Shown piece by piece: positions 27,260 to 35,444 of a stretch of DNA of 64,000 nt. How positions within the stretch are numbered: position 1 is the stretch's first letter; every line of letters starts with the position of its first letter. The stretch covers positions 1-64,000 of the forward strand of contig SVCQ01000003.1 in assembly GCA_015058275.1 (NCBI GenBank), given 5' to 3'. This DNA is from Clostridiales bacterium (GTDB taxonomy: Bacteria; Bacillota; Clostridia; Peptostreptococcales; Anaerovoracaceae). Made by a program: the position numbers and the translations under genes. The notes under the pieces are model-generated. The model was not told the origin of the DNA, made no database searches, and saw only the letters and a list, made by a program, of their open reading frames with translations.

Positions 27260-28881
27260 TGTCTGTCTCCGCGTATCCTGTCGTCCTCAAAACTGATGCT
27301 GAGCTCCCCGCCGCTGCATGATGTAAGCGAGCATCTGCAGTACTCATCTCTTGTGTCCGGGAAGTCCGATCTGAAGTGAGCCCCTCTCGACTCCTCCCTG
27401 GCAAGCGCGCTCATGATGATCGCCCTCGCAGTGATCAGCATATACGGGATCCTGTAGTTCTCATATGCGCTGAGGCCTTCGTCATATCTGCGCCTCTCCG
27501 CCTCCTTTGACAGCGCATCAAGTTCGGCGAGCCCCGCTCTGAGGCCTGCCTCGTCTCTTACGATGCCGAGTCTTGTGTTCATGATGCCTGCAAGTCCCGT
27601 GAGTATCTGCGACGGACCCGGCCCGTCTCCGTCTGTCCTGATGTCACTCAGTATATCCGCGGACACATCGCCGAATGACTTCTCCGGAGCTTCGCCCCTG
27701 CGCATGCAGGCCCCGGCAGCTACCCTGCCGGAGTACAGGGCAGCGAGCAGTGAATTGCCTCCCAGCCTGTTGGCTCCGTGGTACTTGGATGCACCCTCTC
27801 CGACAGCGTACAGGCCGTCGATATCCGTCATGTGATCATCGTCAGTGCGCAGACCTCCCATGAAGAAATGCACACCCGGCGCTACCGGGATGCTCTCTTT
27901 TGTGACATCGAGTCCGAGGTATTCAAGGCAGAGCTTGTATATCTCGCCCAGTCTCTCTTTGATGAGCCTCTCTCCGAGGAAGGATATGTCGAGGTATACC
28001 TGTGACGGGCACTCGTACATGCAGCGCGAGACGACGTCCCTCGGCATGAGATTGCCCTTCTCACCGAACCTGTCCTCCATGAAGTATACGCGCCCGCCGT
28101 CCTTCTCGTAGTAGAGCCTGCCGCCTTCGCCGCGGGCAGCCTCGGAGATGAGCATGCGCTTGTTGGGCGTCTCGATCGTCGTCGGGTGATACTGTATCAT
28201 CTCGGCGTTGCGAAGTCTGGCTCCCTGGCTGAGCAGCCTGCCTGCCGCATATCCGTCGCACAGGGCCGAGCCCGTGGTCTTGCCGAAAATGCGGTTCATG
28301 CCGCCCGTCGCCATGATGAGGGCATCGGCGTATATGCTCTGAAGCTCTCCGCCTGTCCTGTCTGTATATACCGCTCCCCCGCATCTGCCGTCTTTGACGA
28401 TGGCAGAGTGAAAGTCGAGTCCGGTACGCCTGTCGATCAGGCCTTTTATCTCATACTCGCGGCACTTCTGCGCCATGGCGGTCACTATCTGCTTGCCTGT
28501 GGTGTCGCCTGCGTATGCGGTACGCCTGCGGCTCTGGCCTCCGAAAGGTCTCTGGGCTATCTCCCCATCCTGCGTGCGGCTGAATATGACGCCTATGCTG
28601 TCAAGCCACCTGACTATGTCAGGCGCGGCCTCGCAAAGACCGCGGACGGCTTCTTTATTCTCTATGTAGCATCCGCCTTTAAGGGTCTCCTCTGCATGGA
28701 GGGCCGTGCTGTCGCTGCCCGGCGTCTCATCGAGCACTGCGTTGATGCCTCCTGCGGCCATGACGGACTGCGCCCTCTCCGAGATGAACGGAGAGACCAG
28801 TGTGACGCGGCAGCCTGCCTCAGCAAGGCTTATGGCTGCGCTCATGCCGGAAATACCGCTTCCGGTTATCAGTACATGCAT
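27256..28881 (-). CDS. frdA: Fumarate reductase/succinate dehydrogenase flavoprotein subunit
   Basis: 541 aa. Rossmann FAD motif GSGISGMSAAISLAEAG at the N-terminus; catalytic features include the Arg of RGEGGRLY, His in PGVHFFMGG and the HGANRLGGNSLLAAL signature. At the position where SdhA/FrdA carry the His that binds FAD covalently (SHTVAAEGG in E. coli FrdA), this protein has AQSVMAAGG, so FAD may be non-covalent. L-aspartate oxidase is similar in this region, but the FrdB and membrane-subunit neighbours argue for a quinol:fumarate reductase-type complex. Confidence 0.9.
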   Translation of the reverse strand: MHVLITGSGISGMSAAISLAEAGCRVTLVSPFISERAQSVMAAGGINAVLDETPGSDSTALHAEETLKGGCYIENKEAVRGLCEAAPDIVRWLDSIGVIFSRTQDGEIAQRPFGGQSRRRTAYAGDTTGKQIVTAMAQKCREYEIKGLIDRRTGLDFHSAIVKDGRCGGAVYTDRTGGELQSIYADALIMATGGMNRIFGKTTGSALCDGYAAGRLLSQGARLRNAEMIQYHPTTIETPNKRMLISEAARGEGGRLYYEKDGGRVYFMEDRFGEKGNLMPRDVVSRCMYECPSQVYLDISFLGERLIKERLGEIYKLCLEYLGLDVTKESIPVAPGVHFFMGGLRTDDDHMTDIDGLYAVGEGASKYHGANRLGGNSLLAALYSGRVAAGACMRRGEAPEKSFGDVSADILSDIRTDGDGPGPSQILTGLAGIMNTRLGIVRDEAGLRAGLAELDALSKEAERRRYDEGLSAYENYRIPYMLITARAIIMSALAREESRGAHFRSDFPDTRDEYCRCSLTSCSGGELSISFEDDRIRGDRQ

Positions 28882-28894
28882 CCTGCCACCTCCT

Positions 28895-29455
28895 CTATGC
28901 CGTAGGCCATGTTATGAGGAATCTGGCCAGGATGACGAATGTGAGCACGAAGAACACCGCGCTGAATGCCCTGGCTCCTATGTCGACTGCATGCTCGGCC
29001 TTTTCGGATCTGATAAGCCCCATCGTGATGAGGGATCTCGAGAATGAACACTCGAGATGTACATATATCGAAAAGAAGAACAGCATCTCGACAACGAACA
29101 CCATAAGCTTGCGTGCCGGCGTCAGCGCGCTGTGATCGTAGATGAAAGATGCAAAGATCTTGACGTGAGGATGCACCAGAGCGAGTATCATGAGGCCCGA
29201 GAGTCTCTGCATGAATGTCCTCTGATTGAGCTTGCCGTAGCGGTCGAACTTCGACCCGTCATGCATGAAGAAAACTATCCAGAGGCTGAGGCATACATGG
29301 AGTATGCACACCATCGCGAGTACCTTCGGCACAGTCATCATTACCTTGAGACTGAATATGCCTGTGGCCAGATATACAAGTGTTGTAAAGATATGTACCA
29401 GCAGCAGAGCTATGAGTATCCATGAGCATACTGCGTTTAATTTTTTTATCGTCAT
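28895..29455 (-). CDS. Fumarate reductase/succinate dehydrogenase membrane anchor subunit
   Basis: 186 aa with five hydrophobic helices. Several His lie in or near membrane segments (LLVHIFTTL, MVCILHVCL, LVHPHVKIF, SIYVHLECS), suitable for heme b. Size and context fit a single-subunit cytochrome b anchor that exchanges electrons with menaquinone. It is first in the operon, 13 nt before frdA, with AGAGGA about 11 bases before the ATG. Sequence similarity is weaker than for the other two subunits, so the call leans on position. Confidence 0.8.
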   Translation of the reverse strand: MTIKKLNAVCSWILIALLLVHIFTTLVYLATGIFSLKVMMTVPKVLAMVCILHVCLSLWIVFFMHDGSKFDRYGKLNQRTFMQRLSGLMILALVHPHVKIFASFIYDHSALTPARKLMVFVVEMLFFFSIYVHLECSFSRSLITMGLIRSEKAEHAVDIGARAFSAVFFVLTFVILARFLITWPTA

Positions 29456-29525
29456 TGCTTTTACTGTCCTCTAGCTTACCTGTAACGAATTCCAGCAAAT
29501 ACTACCATAAAAGGCCGAATAATAG

Positions 29526-29531
29526 TATAAT
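29526..29531 (+). promoter_or_regulatory. -10 box, leaderless-type start
   Basis: TATAAT ends seven bases before the ATG at 29539, so transcription should begin at or next to the start codon. No Shine-Dalgarno is present. No convincing -35 box was found. Confidence 0.55.
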
Positions 29532-29538
29532 TTTGACT

Positions 29539-30417
29539 ATGAAAATGACAGATTTACTCGAAAAAGACAAAGACAGACTCATCACCGAGCTGTCGGCCGC
29601 AGCTGCCGCTGACAAGGCCTGCGGAGTACTCGAAAAGGAAGTCGACAAGCTTCTTCTGACCTACAACGAGAGTGCCGGCAGCGATGCCGAGCGCGACGCG
29701 GCTGCTCACATGATGCAGGCCGTCCGCCTTTCGCTCCCGCTCATCGATTCGGTCGGAGATACAAAGGTCTGGGAGCGCGGACGCGGCAACGATGAGAGTT
29801 CAGGCGGGATGTCGGTCACATCCCTGCTGCTTCTTGTCGGCGGTCTTGTGCTGCTGGGCTTCGGCCTGGTCCCTCTTGTGCTGACAGGCGTCAACCAGGT
29901 CGATTCAGACTCCATGACCGACTTCATAGTCAGATGCGGGTCCATAGTCATGGGCGCCGTCATCCTCTACCTCTCAGGCTCGCTTTACGGCAGGCCTAAG
30001 GGCAGTGTCAAAAAGGACTATCAGGTCGAGCTCCATGTCGATGCAGACAGCATCTACCGCAACTTCCGCACCGTGATCCTCTCCGTCGACCAGAGCCTCG
30101 AGGAGGTGCACCTCGGCGAGCTGCAGGCTCACCGCGAGCAGGCCGGCAATATAGACGGCAGACCGGCGACAACGCCTGAGCTGGAGCTCTTCTCGGATCT
30201 TCTGGCCGCATCCTACAGCGGCGATCCGGAGTACGCGCTTGAGAAGATAGAAGCCATCAAATATTACCTGCACAAACAGCAGATAGAGATAGTCGACTAC
30301 GGCAAGGGCACCGAGGAGTACTTTGACCTCATGCCGGGTACCAAAGCCGGCACCATCAGGCCTGCAATGGTCGCAAACGGACGCCTTCTCAAAAAAGGCC
30401 TCGCTTCCAAGGGCTAA
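29539..30417 (+). CDS. Membrane partner of Hsp70-like protein, GrpE-like tail
   Basis: 292 aa from MKMTDLLEKDKDRL; the 39 residues upstream in the track run through the promoter. Residues 1-90 are helical and charged, two transmembrane segments follow (SLLLLVGGLVLLGFGLVPLVL and CGSIVMGAVILYLSGSL), and the C-terminal half is soluble. The end, YFDLMPGTKAGTIRPAMVANGRLLKKG, resembles the beta-domain ending of GrpE-like nucleotide exchange factors; this is my reading, not a search result. The Hsp70-like gene follows by 33 nt, so the two probably form a unit. Confidence 0.7.
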   Translation: MKMTDLLEKDKDRLITELSAAAAADKACGVLEKEVDKLLLTYNESAGSDAERDAAAHMMQAVRLSLPLIDSVGDTKVWERGRGNDESSGGMSVTSLLLLVGGLVLLGFGLVPLVLTGVNQVDSDSMTDFIVRCGSIVMGAVILYLSGSLYGRPKGSVKKDYQVELHVDADSIYRNFRTVILSVDQSLEEVHLGELQAHREQAGNIDGRPATTPELELFSDLLAASYSGDPEYALEKIEAIKYYLHKQQIEIVDYGKGTEEYFDLMPGTKAGTIRPAMVANGRLLKKGLASKG

Positions 30418-30450
30418 TCAATCATCGATTCGAAAGGTAGATCACAGACA

Positions 30451-32364
30451 ATGGACCGTTTTTTCGGATTCGACCTCGGTGACGCCGAAAGCGCCATCGC
30501 AAGGCTTACAAAAGACGAACAAAAGACACCTGAGATGCTCACTGTTGTCGGTGAGCAGAGTTTTATTACGGCCTACGCCCAGCTCGCAAGCGGCGAGCTC
30601 ATCATCGGCGAGAAGGCCTGCTACGCTGACAACGCCGTCAAGCGCAAGCTCAGATTCAAGAGCCGCTTCCTGACCGACAGGTCAAGCGACGCGGACGTCA
30701 GGAGCTTCGCTGCCGGAGTGCTCGGAGAGCTCTATGGGAGCGGCGATCTTGTCAAGAACGAAGAATGCAGCTTTTACATCGGCTGCCCTGCCGGCTGGGA
30801 CCGCAACACCAGAGAGCGCTACAGGGAGATATTTGAGAGCGCGGGCTATCCGCCTGCAAGGATAATCTCCGAGTCGCGCGCGGCCATGGTCAGCGCCTGC
30901 CAGTCCAAGCACCTCCAGGTCGGAGTGGACATACTCTCAAAGCCTGTTCTCGTTGTCGATATCGGCTCATCCACCACGGACTTCGCCTATATCATGGGCG
31001 GCAAGGAAGTCGAGATCCAGACGGGCGGCGAGGTGGTCCTGGGCGGAGGCCTCATGGACGAGATACTCCTCGAGGAGTCCATCGCCTCCTCCGGGCTGAT
31101 GAAGCGCAAGATCCAGTCCGTACTCGATAAGAGCGAGCCATGGAGGACCTATGCTGAGTTTGCGGCCAGGAGGCTCAAGGAGAAGTACTACTCCGACGAG
31201 GAGTACTGGAAGACACACGAGTGCCGCGAGAGCGTGGTCATCCATTACGACCACCCTGTCAGACTGACATTAAAGATGGATCACGTCACCGCGGACCATC
31301 TCATCAACAAGCCTATACAAAAGCTCGGACACAGGTCCTGGAAGGAAGTCTTCATCGCATCTCTCGAGGAGGTGCGCGACAACATCCAGGGAGCTCAGCC
31401 TGAGCTCATTTTCCTGACGGGCGGAGTCAGCAAGCTCCCTGCCATACGTGACTGGTGCGGCAGCGTCTTTACGGATTCGATCGTCGTATCCGCCACCGAT
31501 CCTGAGTTCTCTGTCGCAAGAGGCCTGTCCTACTGTGGCCGCATAGATGAGGATCTCAAGGAATTCCGCGAAGAACTCGAACAGCTCATAGATTCGAGCG
31601 CCATAGAGGACATAGTCAGCAAGCACATTCCTGCTTTGTACAGGAGTGCTGTCGATACACTCGTCGACCCTATAGTCAACGAGGTCGCCATTCCGGTATT
31701 CGAGAGATGGAGAGCCGGTGAAGTCGCAAGGCTTGCGGACACCGACCAGATACTTCAGGATGAGGTCGAGGAATTCCTCAGGACCGACAAGACCAGAGCG
31801 CTGCTGGCCGGACCTATCACGGCCTGGCTCAAGCCTGTGATCGAGGAGCTCGAGTCTCTTACGGTTCCTATCTGCATACGTCACCGCATACCGTACACCG
31901 CGCTCAGTCTCAAATCCTATCTCAACGCGTCTGACATAGATATCAGGGTCGATGCCAAAAATCTCTTCGCTGTCGAGGAGATGACCTTCCTCATCGACTC
32001 CATAGTCACCGCGATAGTAGCGATACTCATCGCCACCATCGACGTCATCCCGTTCATGGCCGGGCCTGAGGGCGTGCTGATCGGCATCGTTGCGTCGGTA
32101 GTCGTGCTCTTCCTCGGCAAGGACAAGATGCAGGAGGCGATGCTCTCTTCGGACATCCCTAAGCCGATGCGCAGGCTCATTCCTAAGAGCGCGTTCAGCT
32201 CGAGGAGCGCCAGCATAAGCGCCGACATCAAGGAGTCCTTCTATGAGACCCTCCGCAAGGAAAAAAACGACGAGATCAGCGAGCGCATGGTCAATGAGAT
32301 ATCCGGACAAATAGAAACGACCCTCGCCAGGATGGCGGAGGTCGTCGAGATACCTCTCGGTTAG
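30451..32364 (+). CDS. Hsp70/actin-fold ATPase with a C-terminal membrane hairpin
   Basis: 637 aa. Actin/Hsp70 ATPase motifs are present in order: phosphate-1 GFDLGDAESAI at the N-terminus, phosphate-2 VVDIGSSTTDFAYI near 170 and the adenosine motif FLTGGVSKLPAI near 330. It lacks a recognisable DnaK substrate-binding domain. Instead residues ~370-500 are helical and two hydrophobic segments (IVTAIVAILIATIDVIPFMAG, VLIGIVASVVVLFLG) come near 515-555. AAAGG precedes the ATG. It is paired with the GrpE-like membrane protein. The role is unknown; a membrane-localised chaperone is an inference. Confidence 0.82.
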   Translation: MDRFFGFDLGDAESAIARLTKDEQKTPEMLTVVGEQSFITAYAQLASGELIIGEKACYADNAVKRKLRFKSRFLTDRSSDADVRSFAAGVLGELYGSGDLVKNEECSFYIGCPAGWDRNTRERYREIFESAGYPPARIISESRAAMVSACQSKHLQVGVDILSKPVLVVDIGSSTTDFAYIMGGKEVEIQTGGEVVLGGGLMDEILLEESIASSGLMKRKIQSVLDKSEPWRTYAEFAARRLKEKYYSDEEYWKTHECRESVVIHYDHPVRLTLKMDHVTADHLINKPIQKLGHRSWKEVFIASLEEVRDNIQGAQPELIFLTGGVSKLPAIRDWCGSVFTDSIVVSATDPEFSVARGLSYCGRIDEDLKEFREELEQLIDSSAIEDIVSKHIPALYRSAVDTLVDPIVNEVAIPVFERWRAGEVARLADTDQILQDEVEEFLRTDKTRALLAGPITAWLKPVIEELESLTVPICIRHRIPYTALSLKSYLNASDIDIRVDAKNLFAVEEMTFLIDSIVTAIVAILIATIDVIPFMAGPEGVLIGIVASVVVLFLGKDKMQEAMLSSDIPKPMRRLIPKSAFSSRSASISADIKESFYETLRKEKNDEISERMVNEISGQIETTLARMAEVVEIPLG

Positions 32365-32373
32365 TTAATACCG

Positions 32374-33531
32374 TCAGTTCTTCCTGATCGTGAGATCATC
32401 GACCTCTCCGATCAGAGCGTCTATATTCTTTATACTTATCTCAATAAGCCTGTTGCGGTAGCCTTCCTCCCTCTCCGTATGTCTGATGATAAACGAGAGC
32501 AGGAACACAGCCGACATCAGGCGTATTTTTTTGTCTGCGGAGACAGCATCCTCCTCATTGCCGAAATACTCTCTGAGTGTCGCCTTCCACAGCCTGCCTG
32601 CGGTATCTCCGCTAATGCCGAAGAATTCCGTCACGTTGTTCGGATCAGGCTCGCTAAATCCGATATACGCGGCGTACATACCGGAGAACTCGAACACCGG
32701 GTCACCGACCGCAAGAGTGTCCATGTCGATGATAAGGCTCTCTCCGTTCTGGACCATTATGTTCTTGATATGGAAGTCTCCGTGGAGCATATGAGGATCG
32801 TAAGGCATGGCCTCGAGCATCGATCTGAGCTTTGCCACCTGTTCATCCGGGACCTTGCCCTCGATATCATTTACCATATCGAGATACGCATCTCTCCTCT
32901 CCGGCAGGAAGCCCTTGTCCGGCACCGCGGAGTGGACGCTGTGCAGGGTCTCCGCAGTCATCTTTGCTATCTCATCGACGGTCTTCTTTCCGTCTATGAG
33001 CAGAGATGCGTAGCTCTCCGCATTGAGCATCTCAAATACCGCTCCGTAATGCACCCCGTCATCTATCATCACGACATCATACGGGATGGCCGTAGGCACT
33101 CCGAGCAGGAAGGCGCTCCTTGAGAGCTCTCTCTCCCTGTGTATGGTATCGATATCATCGCTGTTCTTGTATACCTTGACTACGGTGTCCGCGTCTATCT
33201 TGTATACGATACCGTTGGCGCCCTCGCCTATCACCTCGCATCCGTCGACGGAGAGCACCCTGTATGCCCTTCGGATGTCCATCATCTGTACGAATCCGGT
33301 CATATCAAATATCTCGTATACATCGCGTGACACATTGGTCATGGTGATCCCGCCCGGCAGGGATTTGCGCGCCTTTAGGATCGCGCGAAGGCCGGCGCTC
33401 GATATATACTCAAGCTCGCCGCAGTCTATGACTGCGCTGTCTGCTCCCGCAATGCCCTCCATCAGCATCCTGCCTGTCTCTTCGGCATTGCTCGAATCTA
33501 TCCTGCCCTGCAGTTTGAGTTTAGCTTCCAT
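32374..33531 (-). CDS. STAS domain fused to aminoglycoside-phosphotransferase-like kinase
   Basis: 385 aa from MEAKLKLQGRID; AAAGGA stands six bases before this ATG. Residues 1-95 are a STAS domain (anti-sigma antagonist fold) with the phosphorylatable Ser region YISSAGLRAILKAR. Residues ~105-385 are a protein-kinase-like/APH domain with lysine in ADTVVKVYKN and catalytic HGDFHIKNIM and IIDMDTLAVGDP. The domain order suggests the kinase is coupled to a partner-switch signal. The substrate is unknown, and antibiotic phosphorylation is not implied. Confidence 0.85.
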   Translation of the reverse strand: MEAKLKLQGRIDSSNAEETGRMLMEGIAGADSAVIDCGELEYISSAGLRAILKARKSLPGGITMTNVSRDVYEIFDMTGFVQMMDIRRAYRVLSVDGCEVIGEGANGIVYKIDADTVVKVYKNSDDIDTIHRERELSRSAFLLGVPTAIPYDVVMIDDGVHYGAVFEMLNAESYASLLIDGKKTVDEIAKMTAETLHSVHSAVPDKGFLPERRDAYLDMVNDIEGKVPDEQVAKLRSMLEAMPYDPHMLHGDFHIKNIMVQNGESLIIDMDTLAVGDPVFEFSGMYAAYIGFSEPDPNNVTEFFGISGDTAGRLWKATLREYFGNEEDAVSADKKIRLMSAVFLLSFIIRHTEREEGYRNRLIEISIKNIDALIGEVDDLTIRKN

Positions 33532-33642
33532 CTTTGTTCCTTTCGCTGTACGACATCTCATGTTTATATAAATGTGTTATTATCATAACGCATACTATAC
33601 ATATATTACCATAACAAACGGCTAACGATTCAAGAGCATATT

Positions 33643-34899
33643 ATGAGATCAGACAGATATAAAGAAGACGCATCATATAATAAAAAGAAACCGCTCAGGA
33701 TACTCCTGCCCCTCATCCTCGTACTGGCGCTGGCTGTAGCGGGATCCCTGGCTTACCTGTATAAATCGACCGAGAAGTCGATCTCTCTGGAATTCAAAAG
33801 CGATCACCCCGTGATACCGTTCGGCGAGAAGCACTCCTCGAAGTTCTACGTCAGGTCAGCGTCCGGAACGGTCACTCCGGCTGCCGCCACCCTGGATACA
33901 GACACTGTCGGTGAGATGGAGCTTGTATATACCGTCACAAAGCCCGTGCTCGGAGGTCTGCTCAAGCCTTCAAAGGATTACACTCTCTCCTATACTGTCG
34001 AGGACAGAGAGGCTCCTATGCTCATATGGAGCGGAGCCGGCACCGTCATCGAGACGGGCAGCGAATTTGACATAAACAAAGTCATAGCCTACGGCGATAA
34101 CGCGGACCCGGAACCTGCCGTCAGTGTTGAGGGCAGCGTCGATACATCCGTCGCCGGAGACTATCCTCTGCGCGTCACGGTAACCGACGCATCGGGTAAT
34201 CCGACTTCATGGGATCTCAAAGTTGAAGTCGCAGACGAGCTTCCTGAGGATGAACCCGAGGAGAGCGAAAAGCTGCAGTTCAGGGACTTCGTGTCTGCCA
34301 ATAAAGGCGACGGACGCAGCTTTGGCATAGACGTATCCAGCTGGCAGGAGGACATCGATTTCGACAAAGTCAAAAAGGCGGGCTGTGAATTTGTCATGAT
34401 CAGGGTCGGATACAGCGAGGGAGACGGCAAGACCTTTGAGATCGATGACAGATTTAAAGAGAACATAGAGAAAGCAAAGGCCGCAGGTCTTAAAGTCGGC
34501 GTATACATGTACAGCTATGACAATACCGAGGACAAGGCGAGAGCATCGGCCAGATGGCTCATCGAAACCCTGGATAAAGCCGAACTTGATCTTCCGGTCG
34601 CGTTCGACTGGGAGGACTTCGGTCAGTTCCAGACATATAAGATGAGCTTCGCTGATCTCAACAGACTCTATGATGCCTTTGCGGATGAGATAAGCAAGGC
34701 CGGCTATGAGCCTATGCTCTACGGCAGCAAGCTCTATCTCGAAGAGGTATGGGAGGATACAGGCAAGCGTCCCGTATGGCTCGCCCACTACGCAGACAGG
34801 ACAAATTACAAAGGCCCGTACAGGATATGGCAGGCAGCCAATACGGGCAGGATAAAAGGCATAAGCGGCGATGTCGATCTCGACATCATGTACGAATGA
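33643..34899 (+). CDS. Membrane-anchored GH25 lysozyme
   Basis: 418 aa. A basic N-terminus and one transmembrane segment (ILLPLILVLALAVAGSLAYLY) act as a signal anchor. Residues ~50-200 are beta-rich Ig-like repeats (VTVTDASGNPTSWDLKVEV), and ~225-418 are a GH25 muramidase domain with FGIDVSSWQEDIDFDKVK, DLPVAFDWEDF and WQAANTGRIKGISGDVDLD, which includes the expected catalytic Asp/Glu positions. It cleaves the MurNAc-GlcNAc bond of peptidoglycan outside the cell. The ribosome site is weak (AAGAG). Confidence 0.93.
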   Translation: MRSDRYKEDASYNKKKPLRILLPLILVLALAVAGSLAYLYKSTEKSISLEFKSDHPVIPFGEKHSSKFYVRSASGTVTPAAATLDTDTVGEMELVYTVTKPVLGGLLKPSKDYTLSYTVEDREAPMLIWSGAGTVIETGSEFDINKVIAYGDNADPEPAVSVEGSVDTSVAGDYPLRVTVTDASGNPTSWDLKVEVADELPEDEPEESEKLQFRDFVSANKGDGRSFGIDVSSWQEDIDFDKVKKAGCEFVMIRVGYSEGDGKTFEIDDRFKENIEKAKAAGLKVGVYMYSYDNTEDKARASARWLIETLDKAELDLPVAFDWEDFGQFQTYKMSFADLNRLYDAFADEISKAGYEPMLYGSKLYLEEVWEDTGKRPVWLAHYADRTNYKGPYRIWQAANTGRIKGISGDVDLDIMYE

Positions 34900-34902
34900 G
34901 AT

Positions 34903-35151
34903 CTATAGATTGTCGGCTTTCCAGAGCAGTGTATAGCTGCCGTCGGAATTGCAGATGACCGTCTGCTCCATCTCGTCATGGGCAGGATCGTAAAGAGGCT
35001 CCGGCGCAGTATACCTGACGCAGGTGCCGCAGCTTGATGAAAGGCTTCTCGGCACGGGCATTGTGCGCGCCTCGTAGCCCTTTGACCTGCAGAGGCGCTC
35101 GAACCTGATCGAGCCGAAATGCATAAAGAATGTAGCGATATAAGTATTCAT
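34903..35151 (-). CDS. DUF3343 protein (putative Se/S carrier-like)
   Basis: 82 aa from MNTYIATFFMHFGSIRFERLCRSKG; the 17 upstream residues in the track run through the promoter. The Cys motif SLSSSCGTCVRY in the middle is the hallmark of DUF3343 small proteins, usually found with YedE/YedF-type selenium-metabolism genes as here. A TATAAT ends six bases before the ATG, so the mRNA is probably leaderless. Its stop is three bases from that of the convergent lysozyme gene. Confidence 0.8.
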   Translation of the reverse strand: MNTYIATFFMHFGSIRFERLCRSKGYEARTMPVPRSLSSSCGTCVRYTAPEPLYDPAHDEMEQTVICNSDGSYTLLWKADNL

Positions 35152-35157
35152 ACGATC

Positions 35158-35163
35158 ATTATA
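35158..35163 (-). promoter_or_regulatory. -10 box, leaderless-type start of the DUF3343 gene
   Basis: TATAAT on the minus strand with six bases to the ATG; the A of the start codon sits where transcription should begin. It directly follows the terminator of the upstream TusA-like gene. Confidence 0.6.
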
Positions 35164-35164
35164 A

Positions 35165-35223
35165 TACAAAAGAACAAAACGGGTAACCATCCTTTGCATC
35201 ACACAGCTCAGAATGGTTACCCG
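35165..35223 (-). terminator. Terminator after the yedE/tusA-like operon
   Basis: An 11-bp perfect stem CGGGTAACCAT/ATGGTTACCCG with a 22-nt loop is followed on the minus strand by TTTTGTTCTTTT. It separates the operon from DUF3343. Confidence 0.85.
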
Positions 35224-35230
35224 CCTTTGA

Positions 35231-35431
35231 TTATCTGGAGATCCTGAGCAGATATTCTCCGCCCTTGTCTTCTACTTCTACCTTGTAACCCTGGCTCTCG
35301 GCAAAACGCGTTACGTTTTCGAGAGGAGCCGGAGCATCCACCATGACTTCATAGTAGTCCTCCTTGCTCTTCATTGCCTTCTGAGTCATGATCACAGGCA
35401 TCGGGCACGAAAGCCCTCTTGCGTCTACCAT
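35231..35431 (-). CDS. TusA/SirA-like sulfurtransferase protein (YedF-like)
   Basis: 66 aa, TusA fold. The N-terminal VDARGLSCPMPVIMTQKAM holds the conserved Cys-Pro that carries persulfide (or selenium) in the family. It follows the YedE transporter gene by 13 nt, an arrangement known from selenium or sulfur uptake clusters. It probably hands the chalcogen from YedE to a biosynthetic enzyme; the identity of the element is inferred. Confidence 0.88.
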   Translation of the reverse strand: MVDARGLSCPMPVIMTQKAMKSKEDYYEVMVDAPAPLENVTRFAESQGYKVEVEDKGGEYLLRISR

Positions 35432-35444
35432 GGCACACCTCCTG

